From: Methylomonas albis
GTDB taxonomy: Bacteria; Pseudomonadota; Gammaproteobacteria; Methylococcales; Methylomonadaceae
Length of the DNA stretch: 64,000 bases
Assembly: GCF_014850955.1 (NCBI RefSeq)
Contig: NZ_JACXSS010000001.1
Span: 4,092,001-4,156,000, forward strand
Direction of reading: 5' to 3'
Part shown: positions 56,557-64,000 of the stretch, in pieces
Position numbering within the stretch: position 1 is the first letter of the stretch
Layout of the letters: each line of letters opens with the position of its first letter
Translations under genes and position numbers: made by a program
Notes under the pieces: generated by a model
The model's input: only the letters and a program-made list of their open reading frames with translations
Told to the model about the DNA's origin: nothing
Database searches by the model: none

Positions 56557-58490
56557 GCGCCCTGCCCCTATTGGAACTTGAGCATATTCAACGCTTTTAT
56601 CCTAACGGCGACAGCATCGTTCGCGCGCTGGACGACGTCTCGCTGAGCATCTGGCCCGGCGAGTTTGTCGCCATCATCGGCCAGTCCGGTTCCGGCAAAT
56701 CCACTTTGATGAACCTGATCGGCTGCCTGGACAAAGCCGATGTCGGCAACTACCGGGTGCTGGGCCAGGACGTAGCGAACTTAAACCCGGACCAACTGGC
56801 GGAGCTGCGCCGGGAAAGCTTTGGCTTTGTCTTCCAACGCTACAACCTGTTGAATACCGCTACCGCCGCCGAAAATGTGGAGATTCCGGCCTTGTACGCC
56901 GGTCTGCCCAAAGCCGAACGCCAGCAACGCGCCTTGCAATTGCTGGGCAAACTGGGTTTGGCCGAGCGCAGCGGCCATAAACCCATGCAACTGTCCGGCG
57001 GCCAACAGCAACGGGTTGCCATTGCCCGCGCCTTGATGAACGATCCACCGGTCATCCTGGCCGACGAACCCACCGGCGCGCTGGACAGCCAAAGCGGCAC
57101 AGAAGTGATGGCCTTATTGAAAGCCTTGCATCAGGAAGGCCGGACCATTTTATTGATCACCCACGACGACAAAGTCGCCGCCCACGCCCAGCGCATCATT
57201 CATATCGCCGACGGCAAAATCGCCAGCGACGGCCAAGCCAATAAAAGCGGGCAGCGATTGGCCCCGCCCCAACACCGCGGCATCGGCGCGGCTGGATTAC
57301 TGGCCGAACTGGGCGAAGCCGCCAAAACCGCGCTGCGCTCCTTACGCGCTAACCTGTTTCGCACCGCCCTCACCTTGCTGGGCATCGTGATCGGCGTCGC
57401 CGCAGTGGTCACCATGCTGGCGGTCGGCCAGGGCAGCCAGGAAAAAGTGCTGGAGCAAATGCGAGCCATGGGCACCAATATCCTGTCGATTCGTCCCGGC
57501 ATTCCCGGTTTTCGTGGCGGCGGCGATGTCGCCACCTTAATGCCGGCCGACGCAGACGCCATCGCCGAACTGGAGAATGTGCAATGGGCCTCACCCGAGC
57601 GCACCAGCCGCTTGACCGTGCGCTACGGCAGTGTCGATTACGCCACCAGCGTGCAGGGCGTGGCCTCCAGCATGCCACTGGTGCGCGACTGGCCCTTAGG
57701 CAGCGGTGATTTTTTTGATGAGCGCGACCAACGCCGCTACGCCCCGGTGATGGTGCTGGGCGACACGGTACGCAAGCTGCTGTTCATTGACGGTGAAGAC
57801 CCCATCGGCCGCTACGTGATGATAGGCAATATCCCGTTTGAAGTGATCGGCGTGATGTCGCCCAAAGGCGCAGACGCCATGGGTACCGACCGCGACGACG
57901 CAGTGTTCGTGCCGATCAGCACCGGCCTTATTCGACTGTTTGGGCAGAAATACCTGGGCGGCATCACGGTGTTGGTCAAAGACGTGTCGCAGATTGACGC
58001 CACTCAACAAGCGATAACCGACCTATTAACCGCCCGTCATCAGACCGAAGATTTTCGCATCCGCAATATGGCCTCCATCATCGAATCGGCTACCGAAACC
58101 CAAAATACCTTTACCTTGATGCTGGGCATCGTCGCCGCGATTTCCTTGCTGGTCGGCGGCATTGGGGTGATGAACATCATGCTGGTCAGCGTTACTGAGC
58201 GCACCCGAGAGATTGGTATCCGCATCGCCACCGGCGCCCGCCGCCGCGACATTCTGCTGCAATTTAATACCGAGGCCGCCGTGGTCTGCACCCTGGGCGG
58301 CTTGATGGGCGTAGTGCTGGGTTTTGCCGCCGGTTATGTGCTCAAGTATTTTGACATGGCGGTATTGTTCTCGCCGCTGCCGGCGATATTGGCCTTCTCC
58401 TGCGCCTTCGGCACCGGCTTGCTGTTTGGTTATTTACCGGCCCGCAAAGCCGCCCATCTGGACCCGGTTGTGGCCTTGGCGGCGGAATGA
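56553..58490 (+). CDS. macB: MacB-type ABC transporter (ATPase plus permease)
   Basis: This 645-residue fusion has an N-terminal nucleotide-binding domain with Walker [10 protein letters not shown] (about 43), signature LSGGQQQR and Walker [14 protein letters not shown] linker leads to a helix (about 270-295), a large periplasmic MacB domain (about 300-520) and three further helices with the FtsX-type core ([20 protein letters not shown]). This is the MacB mechanotransmission architecture used to export macrolides, lipopeptides or haem-like molecules from the periplasm. It overlaps macA and the downstream channel gene, each by ATGA. Confidence 0.93.
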   Translation: MSALPLLELEHIQRFYPNGDSIVRALDDVSLSIWPGEFVAIIGQSGSGKSTLMNLIGCLDKADVGNYRVLGQDVANLNPDQLAELRRESFGFVFQRYNLLNTATAAENVEIPALYAGLPKAERQQRALQLLGKLGLAERSGHKPMQLSGGQQQRVAIARALMNDPPVILADEPTGALDSQSGTEVMALLKALHQEGRTILLITHDDKVAAHAQRIIHIADGKIASDGQANKSGQRLAPPQHRGIGAAGLLAELGEAAKTALRSLRANLFRTALTLLGIVIGVAAVVTMLAVGQGSQEKVLEQMRAMGTNILSIRPGIPGFRGGGDVATLMPADADAIAELENVQWASPERTSRLTVRYGSVDYATSVQGVASSMPLVRDWPLGSGDFFDERDQRRYAPVMVLGDTVRKLLFIDGEDPIGRYVMIGNIPFEVIGVMSPKGADAMGTDRDDAVFVPISTGLIRLFGQKYLGGITVLVKDVSQIDATQQAITDLLTARHQTEDFRIRNMASIIESATETQNTFTLMLGIVAAISLLVGGIGVMNIMLVSVTERTREIGIRIATGARRRDILLQFNTEAAVVCTLGGLMGVVLGFAAGYVLKYFDMAVLFSPLPAILAFSCAFGTGLLFGYLPARKAAHLDPVVALAAE

Positions 58491-59881
58491 GGATGCAATA
58501 TCCCGCTCGTTTGTTAATAGTCAGCTTGCTCAGTGTCTCGGCCGGCTGCAATTTACTAAGCCAATACCAGCGCCCCGTCGTGGAAACACCCACGCAATGG
58601 CGCGAGGCCGCACAGTCCAACACCGCCAACATCAATCCGCAATGGTGGCAGGCCTTTGCCAGTGAACAGTTAAACCGATTGATGGTCGATGCGCTGGCCT
58701 TTAACAACGACTTGAATGCCGCCCGCCAGCGGATCGAACAAGCCCGCGCCCAGGCCCGCATCGCCGGTGCCGGGTTGTGGCCGGCCGCCAGTGCGAACGG
58801 CGATTTTACCGACACCCGCAACAACGCCAGCGACACGCAAAAAACCAGCGGCCAGCTGGACATTGCTTACGAAGTGGATTTGTGGGGTGCCAATCGAGCC
58901 CGGCGCGATGCCGGCAGCGCGCGCTTGCTCAGCCAGGTGTTTGCCCGCGATGCATTGCAGTTAGTGGTGATGGCCGATGTCGGCCAGGCCTATTTCAATT
59001 TGCTGGCTATCCAGGAGCGGCGGCAAATCGCCAGCGACTTTTTGGACACGGTCACTGCGATTTTGAGCATCGTCGAAGCCCGGCAGCGGGCCGGTGCCGC
59101 TTACGAACTGGAAGTAGCGCAGCAACGCACCGCCCAGGCCAACGCCGGCGCCAATCTGGACTTGCTGATGCAACAGCAAACTCTGGCGGCAAACACCCTG
59201 GCTATTTTGCTGGGCCATCCGCCGCAACATCTGGTGCTGGAGCCGGCGCAATTCGCCGCGCTGAGCGTACCGACCATTGCCGCCGAGCAACCGGCCACGC
59301 TGTTGCAACGTCGGCCCGACATTGGCCAGTTAGAGATGGAATTGATCGCCGCCAATGCCGACATCGCCGTGGCCCGTGCGGCGTTTTATCCTAAACTGCA
59401 ACTCAGCCTGAGCAGCGTATTATCCAACCCGCAACCAGCCGGCGTCGCCGCCAGCCTGGCGGCCGGCCTGACCCAGCCCTTGTTTCAGGGTGGTCGTCTG
59501 GAAGGTGCCCTGGGCAACGCCCTGGCAACGAATGCCGAATTGGTCGAAAACTACCGGAAAACCGTATTGACCGCCTTCAAGGAAGTGGAAGACGCGGCCA
59601 CCACCTACGCCAACTCCAGCCGCCGCCTGCAAGCCCTGCAACACGCCGCCGCCCAGGCCAAACTTGCCTACGACATCTCGCAAAACCGCTACCGGCTCGG
59701 CGCAGTCGATTACCAAGCCCTACTTAACACGCAAAGCAGCTACCTGACCACCGAAAACAGCCGGGTACAGGCCAGACTGGACGTGCTGGTCGCCCAGGTG
59801 CAGATGTATAAGGCGTTGGGGGGTGGTTGGGCGTTGAGTGAGCAGAATACCGATTTGTCCGACTTGGCGCCGGGGCCTTAG
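58487..59881 (+). CDS. TolC/NodT-family outer-membrane efflux lipoprotein
   Basis: This 464-residue protein has a lipoprotein signal with lipobox VSAGC and two outer-membrane efflux domains, each with the long helical hairpin and beta strands of TolC-type channels (RPDIGQLEMELIAANADIAV, NRYRLGAVDYQALLNTQSSY). NodT-type family members are lipidated like this one. It completes a MacA-MacB-channel operon and overlaps macB by 4 bases. It might also serve the RND pump at 4645, which has no channel gene of its own. Confidence 0.92.
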   Translation: MRMQYPARLLIVSLLSVSAGCNLLSQYQRPVVETPTQWREAAQSNTANINPQWWQAFASEQLNRLMVDALAFNNDLNAARQRIEQARAQARIAGAGLWPAASANGDFTDTRNNASDTQKTSGQLDIAYEVDLWGANRARRDAGSARLLSQVFARDALQLVVMADVGQAYFNLLAIQERRQIASDFLDTVTAILSIVEARQRAGAAYELEVAQQRTAQANAGANLDLLMQQQTLAANTLAILLGHPPQHLVLEPAQFAALSVPTIAAEQPATLLQRRPDIGQLEMELIAANADIAVARAAFYPKLQLSLSSVLSNPQPAGVAASLAAGLTQPLFQGGRLEGALGNALATNAELVENYRKTVLTAFKEVEDAATTYANSSRRLQALQHAAAQAKLAYDISQNRYRLGAVDYQALLNTQSSYLTTENSRVQARLDVLVAQVQMYKALGGGWALSEQNTDLSDLAPGP

Positions 59882-60020
59882 GAACGTTAGAATGCAGCTA
59901 TCGAAATAACCGGCTCTAGGAAATTGACGTTTTTGCCCAAGAGATTGGGATCGGCTAAGTTTTATAGAACATTGACGTAAAGATGAAATTTTTATTTAAC
60001 AAACCGATTAGACCGCGGTT

Positions 60021-60040
60021 TGACGCAATTTTTTGCGTCA
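60021..60040. terminator. Short hairpin after the efflux operon
   Basis: TGACGCAA (60021-60028) and TTGCGTCA (60033-60040) pair around four T residues, followed by TTTAGG. It is a weak candidate terminator, 140 bp past the channel gene. The rest of 59882-60107 shows nothing recognisable. Confidence 0.35.
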
Positions 60041-60107
60041 TTTAGGGCGTGTAATTCTAGTTAGCCCAGCTCAAAATATTGTCGCTTAACTCTATAAGCC
60101 AAAATAA

Positions 60108-61568
60108 ATGACTATTTATTTCGACCTCGCTGATGAAAATCTATTTGGCAACGAAGCCGGTGAAGATGAAGATCAAGCACTGCTAAATGAGCACTTTGTA
60201 GATCACGACAGCTTCAGCCATTTCTTCGACCGAAACAAACTCCTCTCCGTGGTAAGCGCGCGGAAAGGCATGGGAAAGTCTGCCTTAATATCTCAACTAA
60301 AGTACCGGCTGGAAAACGACTCGACATACGACAACCCTGTGGTTGTCAAAGCAAAAGGAAACGAACTGCTCGGCCTAGGTGATTTCACGAACAAAGATCA
60401 AGCGTATTTGGAAAACTATTGGAAGAGAATAATTTGCAAGAAAATCATCATAGAGATAGGACGGACAATTGGATTTGCCGTTTCAAGCGATGCGATATCT
60501 ATGGTGGAGATTGCAGAGCTTGACGGGTTAAAGGGAAAGAACCTTGTAGGAGGGTTGATTTCAAGAATCAAAACAAAAATTCCTTTTCTTGACGCAGAAA
60601 TAAAATCATCCATCCCGGAAAACTATGAGTCACTTCTCGCAAACTACCAATCCGGCCCATCGGAACGAACAGTATGGGTCTTGATTGATGATATTGATGC
60701 GAAATTCCAAAATACCGTAGATTATCAAGCGCGAGTGGGTTCGTTTTTTAGCGCCATTCGCGGGCTTGCGTTTGAACAGGAGAATTTACGCATTAGGGCA
60801 ACCGTTCGAAGCGATGTATGGTCATGCCTTCGGCACCTAGAAGACCTCGACAAGCTTGACCAGTACCTGATAGAGATATTCTGGAAAAAGAAACAAATGC
60901 AAGATATCCTCATAAAAAAGATTATCTCTTATGTAAAAAGAAAACACCCTGAATCCGCTGAATCAAAGTATTTGCCATCGAGGGATTACAACAAGATTCT
61001 TGATTTGCTTTTCACTTCGCCAATCACGTGGAGAGACGATCGAGATGCAAGGTTGTTTGATGCTATTAGCGCGTTTTCCAATCGCCGCCCTCGTTGGATG
61101 GTGCAATTGTGCCGCATGGCAGCAGCCAAAGCACGCGAGCTAAGAAAAAGAAAGATCGATCTTGATCACATTAATTATGTGCTTGAAGATTTTGGCAAAA
61201 AGCGCAGAGACGATCTCATCAAGGAACACAAACATCAGTTTGTTGAATTGGAGAACCTTATAGATGCGTTTCGCGCCACCGAAAAAGAGTTTCGTTACTC
61301 CGACATCCACTCCATGCTCGAGGAAAAATTCATTAGAAACCGCTCTTCGTCGGAGATTCCGCCAATCGATGGTTCAAAATATGTTAATCCAGAAGACCTT
61401 GGGCACTTTACATACAAGTTAGGCTTGATTTCAAGAATTCATTCAGATGCTAAAAAATTTACGCACTTCTCGGACGATCCAGATCTATATCGGTCAGGAG
61501 AAAACAGAGAAGGCCATATTATTTGGTCGATACATCCATCGTACAGAACATTCCTAAATATCCGGTAA
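60108..61568 (+). CDS. P-loop ATPase, Sll1717-type
   Basis: This 486-residue protein has Walker A SARKGMGKSAL at about residues 50-60 and Walker B WVLIDDIDAKF at about 189-199, then FSNRRPRWMVQLCR, as in the Sll1717 family of STAND/KAP-like P-loop ATPases. N-terminal FDLADENLFGNEAGEDEDQA is a family-style opening. The C-terminal half is helical and may be a winged-helix or effector-binding region. Function in this family is unproven, although members often occur with defence genes. Base composition is lower in GC than the efflux genes, and a toxin-antitoxin pair lies 330 bp downstream. It has no co-transcribed partner. Confidence 0.75.
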   Translation: MTIYFDLADENLFGNEAGEDEDQALLNEHFVDHDSFSHFFDRNKLLSVVSARKGMGKSALISQLKYRLENDSTYDNPVVVKAKGNELLGLGDFTNKDQAYLENYWKRIICKKIIIEIGRTIGFAVSSDAISMVEIAELDGLKGKNLVGGLISRIKTKIPFLDAEIKSSIPENYESLLANYQSGPSERTVWVLIDDIDAKFQNTVDYQARVGSFFSAIRGLAFEQENLRIRATVRSDVWSCLRHLEDLDKLDQYLIEIFWKKKQMQDILIKKIISYVKRKHPESAESKYLPSRDYNKILDLLFTSPITWRDDRDARLFDAISAFSNRRPRWMVQLCRMAAAKARELRKRKIDLDHINYVLEDFGKKRRDDLIKEHKHQFVELENLIDAFRATEKEFRYSDIHSMLEEKFIRNRSSSEIPPIDGSKYVNPEDLGHFTYKLGLISRIHSDAKKFTHFSDDPDLYRSGENREGHIIWSIHPSYRTFLNIR

Positions 61569-61635
61569 GCAGATGCCATTTACCAGGTATTTGGTTAGCC
61601 AATCATCCACCGGATGCTGCGGGATAAGTCCGTAA

Positions 61636-61662
61636 GGCGCAATAACCAACGGGCATTGCGCC
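61636..61662. repeat. Small palindromic repeat (GGCGCAAT family)
   Basis: GGCGCAAT (61636-61643) and ATTGCGCC (61655-61662) flank the stretch AACCAACGGGC. A similar sequence in inverted form occurs near 30090. The surrounding gap 61569-61897 holds this repeat and the leader of the toxin-antitoxin genes. Confidence 0.5.
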
Positions 61663-61836
61663 GCACTTTAAGCTATGGGGAAAAGGGGCCGGGTTACTTT
61701 ATGGAAAGACATCTGTACAAGGTCTTGCAATCTCGCATCTTGCCTAACATCGCGCTCAACCGGAGCGTGGTTATCATGCAGTTTTATTTTTCTGCTTTCA
61801 CTGCCGCGCGTGGTTAGCTTCACGTTAGCGACCAAA

Positions 61837-61859
61837 CCAAGACAACTTGGAACGCCAAG
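61837..61859 (+). promoter_or_regulatory. Alternating inverted repeats upstream of the antitoxin gene
   Basis: CCAAG (61837-61841), CTTGG (61846-61850) and CCAAG (61855-61859) form overlapping palindromes at regular 9-base steps, about 40 bp before the antitoxin start. Such sites often bind the antitoxin or toxin-antitoxin complex for autorepression, but the half-sites are short. Confidence 0.35.
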
Positions 61860-61897
61860 GGTAAAATGCCTTAGGTTAAGCCAAAGGAGTATTCACC

Positions 61898-62128
61898 ATG
61901 TCCGCGTTACTTGTCGAGTTAGAGAAACAAGCATGTTCACTGTTGCCTGAAGAGCGAGCTCATCTTGCTGAGGTTCTTCTTGAGTCACTACATGACGCCC
62001 CACTAGCCGAAATAGAAACAGAGTGGGAACGAGAAATTGAGAAGCGCACCGCCGCTTTCGACAGAGGGGAACTACAGACCTATCCGGCAGAGGATGTGTT
62101 TTCTGAAGCAAGGCGCATGACCCAGTGA
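61898..62128 (+). CDS. Antitoxin, putative addiction module component (TIGR02574-like)
   Basis: This 76-residue protein matches the short addiction-module antitoxin family: LSLLPEERAHLAEVLLESL-type N-terminal helices (here from LEKQACSLLPEERAHLAEVL) and a TEWEREIEKRTAAFDRGEL segment ending in a disordered toxin-binding tail. It would neutralise the following RelE/ParE toxin. AAAGGAG lies 8 bases upstream of the ATG, and its end overlaps the toxin start by ATGA (62125-62128). Confidence 0.9.
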   Translation: MSALLVELEKQACSLLPEERAHLAEVLLESLHDAPLAEIETEWEREIEKRTAAFDRGELQTYPAEDVFSEARRMTQ

Positions 62129-62427
62129 AGCGAGCACGTTTTGTCGCAGAAGCTCGCCAAGAATTTCTTGCTGAGGTCGCTTATTACAACCAAGCACAAC
62201 CGGGTTTAGGAGGCCGCTTCACCAAGGCAGTCGAAGAAGCAACTGCCCGAGCGTTGTCTTTCCCGCTATCAGGGACACCATCAGCCTCAAATACGAGGCG
62301 CGTTTTTCTCAAAGGGTTTCCTTTCTCGCTTTTCTACCGACAAGATGCCGAAGGCATAGTCGTTTTTGCAACTTCACATAATTCCCGGAAACCCCGTTAC
62401 TGGGTCGGTCGTATCCATGGCCGCTAA
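62125..62427 (+). CDS. RelE/ParE-family toxin
   Basis: This 100-residue protein has the ParE/RelE fold pattern: the N-terminal VAEARQEFLAEVAYYNQ helix, the basic TRRVFLKGFPFSLFYR strand, and the C-terminal IVVFATSHNSRKPRYW. The C-terminal basic and aromatic residues fit ParE- or RelE-type toxins; whether it poisons gyrase or cuts mRNA cannot be told. It is translated with its antitoxin through the ATGA overlap. Confidence 0.9.
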   Translation: MKRARFVAEARQEFLAEVAYYNQAQPGLGGRFTKAVEEATARALSFPLSGTPSASNTRRVFLKGFPFSLFYRQDAEGIVVFATSHNSRKPRYWVGRIHGR

Positions 62428-62614
62428 TCCGGTGTTCAACTCGGACGCTCCGCCGAAAAACACGATAACGTGCGCCTAACCCTGGTGAAAACGGCATACT
62501 GCCGTCAGACGCATCAATCGCGACCGTTGCGCCTCGCATGGCTCGGCACAACCTATTTTGAAACAACGGGTCAGGTCTTGCAAAGCCAGGCCACTCACTT
62601 GAAATTGCAGTCGT

Positions 62615-62688
62615 GTAGGGTGCGCACCGCGCACCATTGAATGGCTTTTTGGCGGCGTAAGCCAATAGGTACGCGGAGCGTACCCTAC
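62615..62688. repeat. Inverted-repeat element, GTAGGGTGCGC family
   Basis: GTAGGGTGCGCACCGCGCACC (62615-62635) and GGTACGCGGAGCGTACCCTAC (62668-62688) are the ends of a second copy of the element at 4452-4526. The gap 62428-62915 also contains GGGTCAGGTCTTGCAAAGCC (62568-62587), shared with 30021-30040, and no credible gene. Confidence 0.6.
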
Positions 62689-62915
62689 TGTGATCTACCA
62701 AGTTGAATGTTGATGAATCCCAGCCAACGCCGCTTGCAGCGCGTTTAGTAAGACCAGGTGGACATGCCGGTATAAGCAACCAGATGCGCCGCTACTATTA
62801 AACGCCAAAACCTATGTTTTGTTACAGCGCTACCCTACGCGCCGAAATTTTTTATATTATTTTTTTGGTTGCTCGTTTTTACGTTTAAGAAAAGCATCAG
62901 CTTAAAAACGGCCTA

Positions 62916-63302
62916 TTACAGCGCACGTTTCAGCAACACTATCGCCAACCACATAAAACCGATGGTGGTCATAATAAAGCTTGCTGCGGTATACAGTCGC
63001 CAATGTGATTTTTTCCAAAAATCGGCATCAAACGCTGCAATGGTAAAAACGGTTGGATTGGTAAAACCGCCAATCGCTACGCACCAGCAGGCCACTAATG
63101 GCAATTCCATACCCAACCCATAAAACCCTAAATTGAATAACGCCATCAGGGCATAATCGACATGCGCTCTGATCATTGTTTTAAAATCAACTATCATCTG
63201 GTCGACCCCATTTATTGGAAACCAACGCGCCAATGTCATTAGCCATGCTGATAGAATTAAGCCAGTAATACAAGCTGCGGCGCCAATCAATAATATCCCC
63301 AC
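62916..63302 (-). CDS. Small four-helix membrane protein of unknown function
   Basis: This 128-residue protein has four hydrophobic segments at about residues 3-24, 48-68, 70-92 and 103-125. A polar IRAHVDYALM segment before helix 2 holds the only notable His and Asp. The layout faintly recalls small mutase or isomerase membrane families with a conserved RAHxDY-like motif, but I cannot assign it. It is on the minus strand, 64 bp downstream of the DUF3047-like gene, and may share its transcript. Confidence 0.55.
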   Translation of the reverse strand: MGILLIGAAACITGLILSAWLMTLARWFPINGVDQMIVDFKTMIRAHVDYALMALFNLGFYGLGMELPLVACWCVAIGGFTNPTVFTIAAFDADFWKKSHWRLYTAASFIMTTIGFMWLAIVLLKRAL

Positions 63303-63366
63303 TGTTACCTCCTGTTTATTTTTGTTATATGAAATAAATCCGTATTGCGATATATCAGCAAACGTT

Positions 63367-64000
63367 CTACAAAATTGGTATGACGCGTTGATTGCTAAGA
63401 ATATTAATATCCGCGTATTGGCAATGCCCTTCTTGATGTTGAAATAAACTCACGGCAATAAGCCAGACCTTGACGATTTTGCCAGGTAAATCGCCACCTA
63501 TAGTTTTAACGTAGTCCGCATATAGATTGCGTTCCTCGTTAAACCATTGGCCTAAACCTTCTGCACCGGAGCGAATCACCACATGCGTTTCTCGATGCTG
63601 CCACGTGGGAATGGGGCAACGATAGGCCGTTTCCGGTGCTAGCTCCGCGCTCCAGTAATATGTAATGTCTTGGCCGTTATCAAACTCGACCGCGATGCTT
63701 AAATAATCATGGGTAGGCAGCGTGTCTTCACGCACGGCGGATGGCAAGACTTCAATTTTCCATGCCCAACGCAGCAAGGTGTCGGGCATAAAATCCAGTA
63801 CGACTGACTTTTGGATTATCCCCGTGTCATTGTGGGTATGGCAGCACACGGCTGGGGTGTTTTCAGGTGTTTGGCAAGCCCGGTAGATTTCGGCTTCCCC
63901 GAGAAACCATAGGTAATGCCAATTCTCCGGCGGCAATACCGGCGATTGTAAACGGTCGATTTCTTGTGCGATGAGATGTCCGGCAAGGCTTGGTGCCGAC
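63367..64000 (-). CDS. DUF3047-like protein, N-terminus cut by window edge
   Basis: The frame is open to the right window edge, so the true start lies beyond base 64000; at least 210 residues are visible. The middle LLRWAWKIEVLPSA and YLSIAVEFDNGQDITYYWSA, and the late WFNEERNLYADYVKTIGGDL, match the pattern of DUF3047 beta-sandwich proteins, which are usually secreted and of unknown role. An apparent start at 63936 is only a Leu codon inside the longer frame. It precedes the small membrane protein gene on the same strand. Confidence 0.6.
   Translation of the reverse strand, partial: SAPSLAGHLIAQEIDRLQSPVLPPENWHYLWFLGEAEIYRACQTPENTPAVCCHTHNDTGIIQKSVVLDFMPDTLLRWAWKIEVLPSAVREDTLPTHDYLSIAVEFDNGQDITYYWSAELAPETAYRCPIPTWQHRETHVVIRSGAEGLGQWFNEERNLYADYVKTIGGDLPGKIVKVWLIAVSLFQHQEGHCQYADINILSNQRVIPIL

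Noticed and set aside
60108..61568. Reading the Sll1717-type ATPase as a restriction or retron component
   Set aside because: No nuclease, methylase or reverse transcriptase gene is adjacent, so only the ATPase family is stated.

Overview
The window looks like a chromosomal segment of a gammaproteobacterium, GC-rich (roughly 54% by eye). Ubiquinone genes ubiE-ubiJ-ubiB, hslVU, slyX, glnE, GspA/GspB-type secretion genes, several TonB receptors and many REP-like palindromes fit a free-living aquatic organism. My best guess is a Methylomonas-like member of the Methylococcales. No methane-oxidation gene lies in the window, so this assignment is inference only.

Layout. 0-2.2 kb: minus-strand coupled pair of a membrane protein (cut by the window edge) and a secreted von Willebrand A protein. 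2.3-3.5 kb: pgk. 3.8-4.4 kb: AT-rich solitary HEPN-like gene. 4.6-9.7 kb: a CecR-like TetR repressor, periplasmic adaptor and RND pump in one minus-strand operon, with a clear promoter carrying two identical operators. 9.8-10.1 kb: IS3 remnant. 10.3-15.4 kb: iron-starvation sigma factor, FecR-type anti-sigma, STN-bearing TonB receptor and PepSY membrane protein. 15.7-18.3 kb: ZnT9-like cation transporter, D,D-carboxypeptidase with SPOR domain, slyX. 18.4-21.5 kb: small acidic protein, P-loop ATPase, metA, guanine deaminase, and a convergent secreted protein. 21.7-27.0 kb: hslV-hslU-DUF971-ubiE-ubiJ-ubiB.

27.0-30.2 kb is accessory: an AT-rich orphan gene, an 853-bp inverted pair of hairpin-chain repeats, IS110 and IS3 remnants, and a cysteine-rich protein. 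30.3-34.7 kb: GspA/ExeA-like ATPase and GspB, then a DcaP-type porin with a cytochrome c'-like lipoprotein. 34.9-37.8 kb: glnE. 38.1-47.6 kb: four-gene signalling operon of TonB receptor, YfiR, CHASE8-HAMP hybrid histidine kinase, and REC-PAS-GAF-GGDEF-EAL regulator. 48-50.3 kb: RNase T2 and a phospholipase D-like protein. 50.4-54.7 kb: substrate-binding lipoprotein directly coupled to a second hybrid kinase. 55.3-59.9 kb: MacA-MacB-TolC-type tripartite efflux operon. 60.1-62.4 kb: Sll1717-type P-loop ATPase and a RelE/ParE toxin-antitoxin pair. 62.4-64 kb: REP-like repeats, a small membrane protein and a DUF3047-like protein cut by the window edge.

The most distinctive system is the 38-47.6 kb operon. 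It has the periplasmic logic of YfiBNR (YfiR plus a CHASE8-HAMP sensor), but the sensor output is a phosphorelay kinase, a TonB receptor is the outer-membrane partner, and a separate receiver-GGDEF-EAL protein handles c-di-GMP. The lipoprotein-kinase pair at 50.4-54.7 kb looks like a second periplasmic-protein-to-kinase module, and the two hybrid kinases are paralogous in their C-terminal halves.
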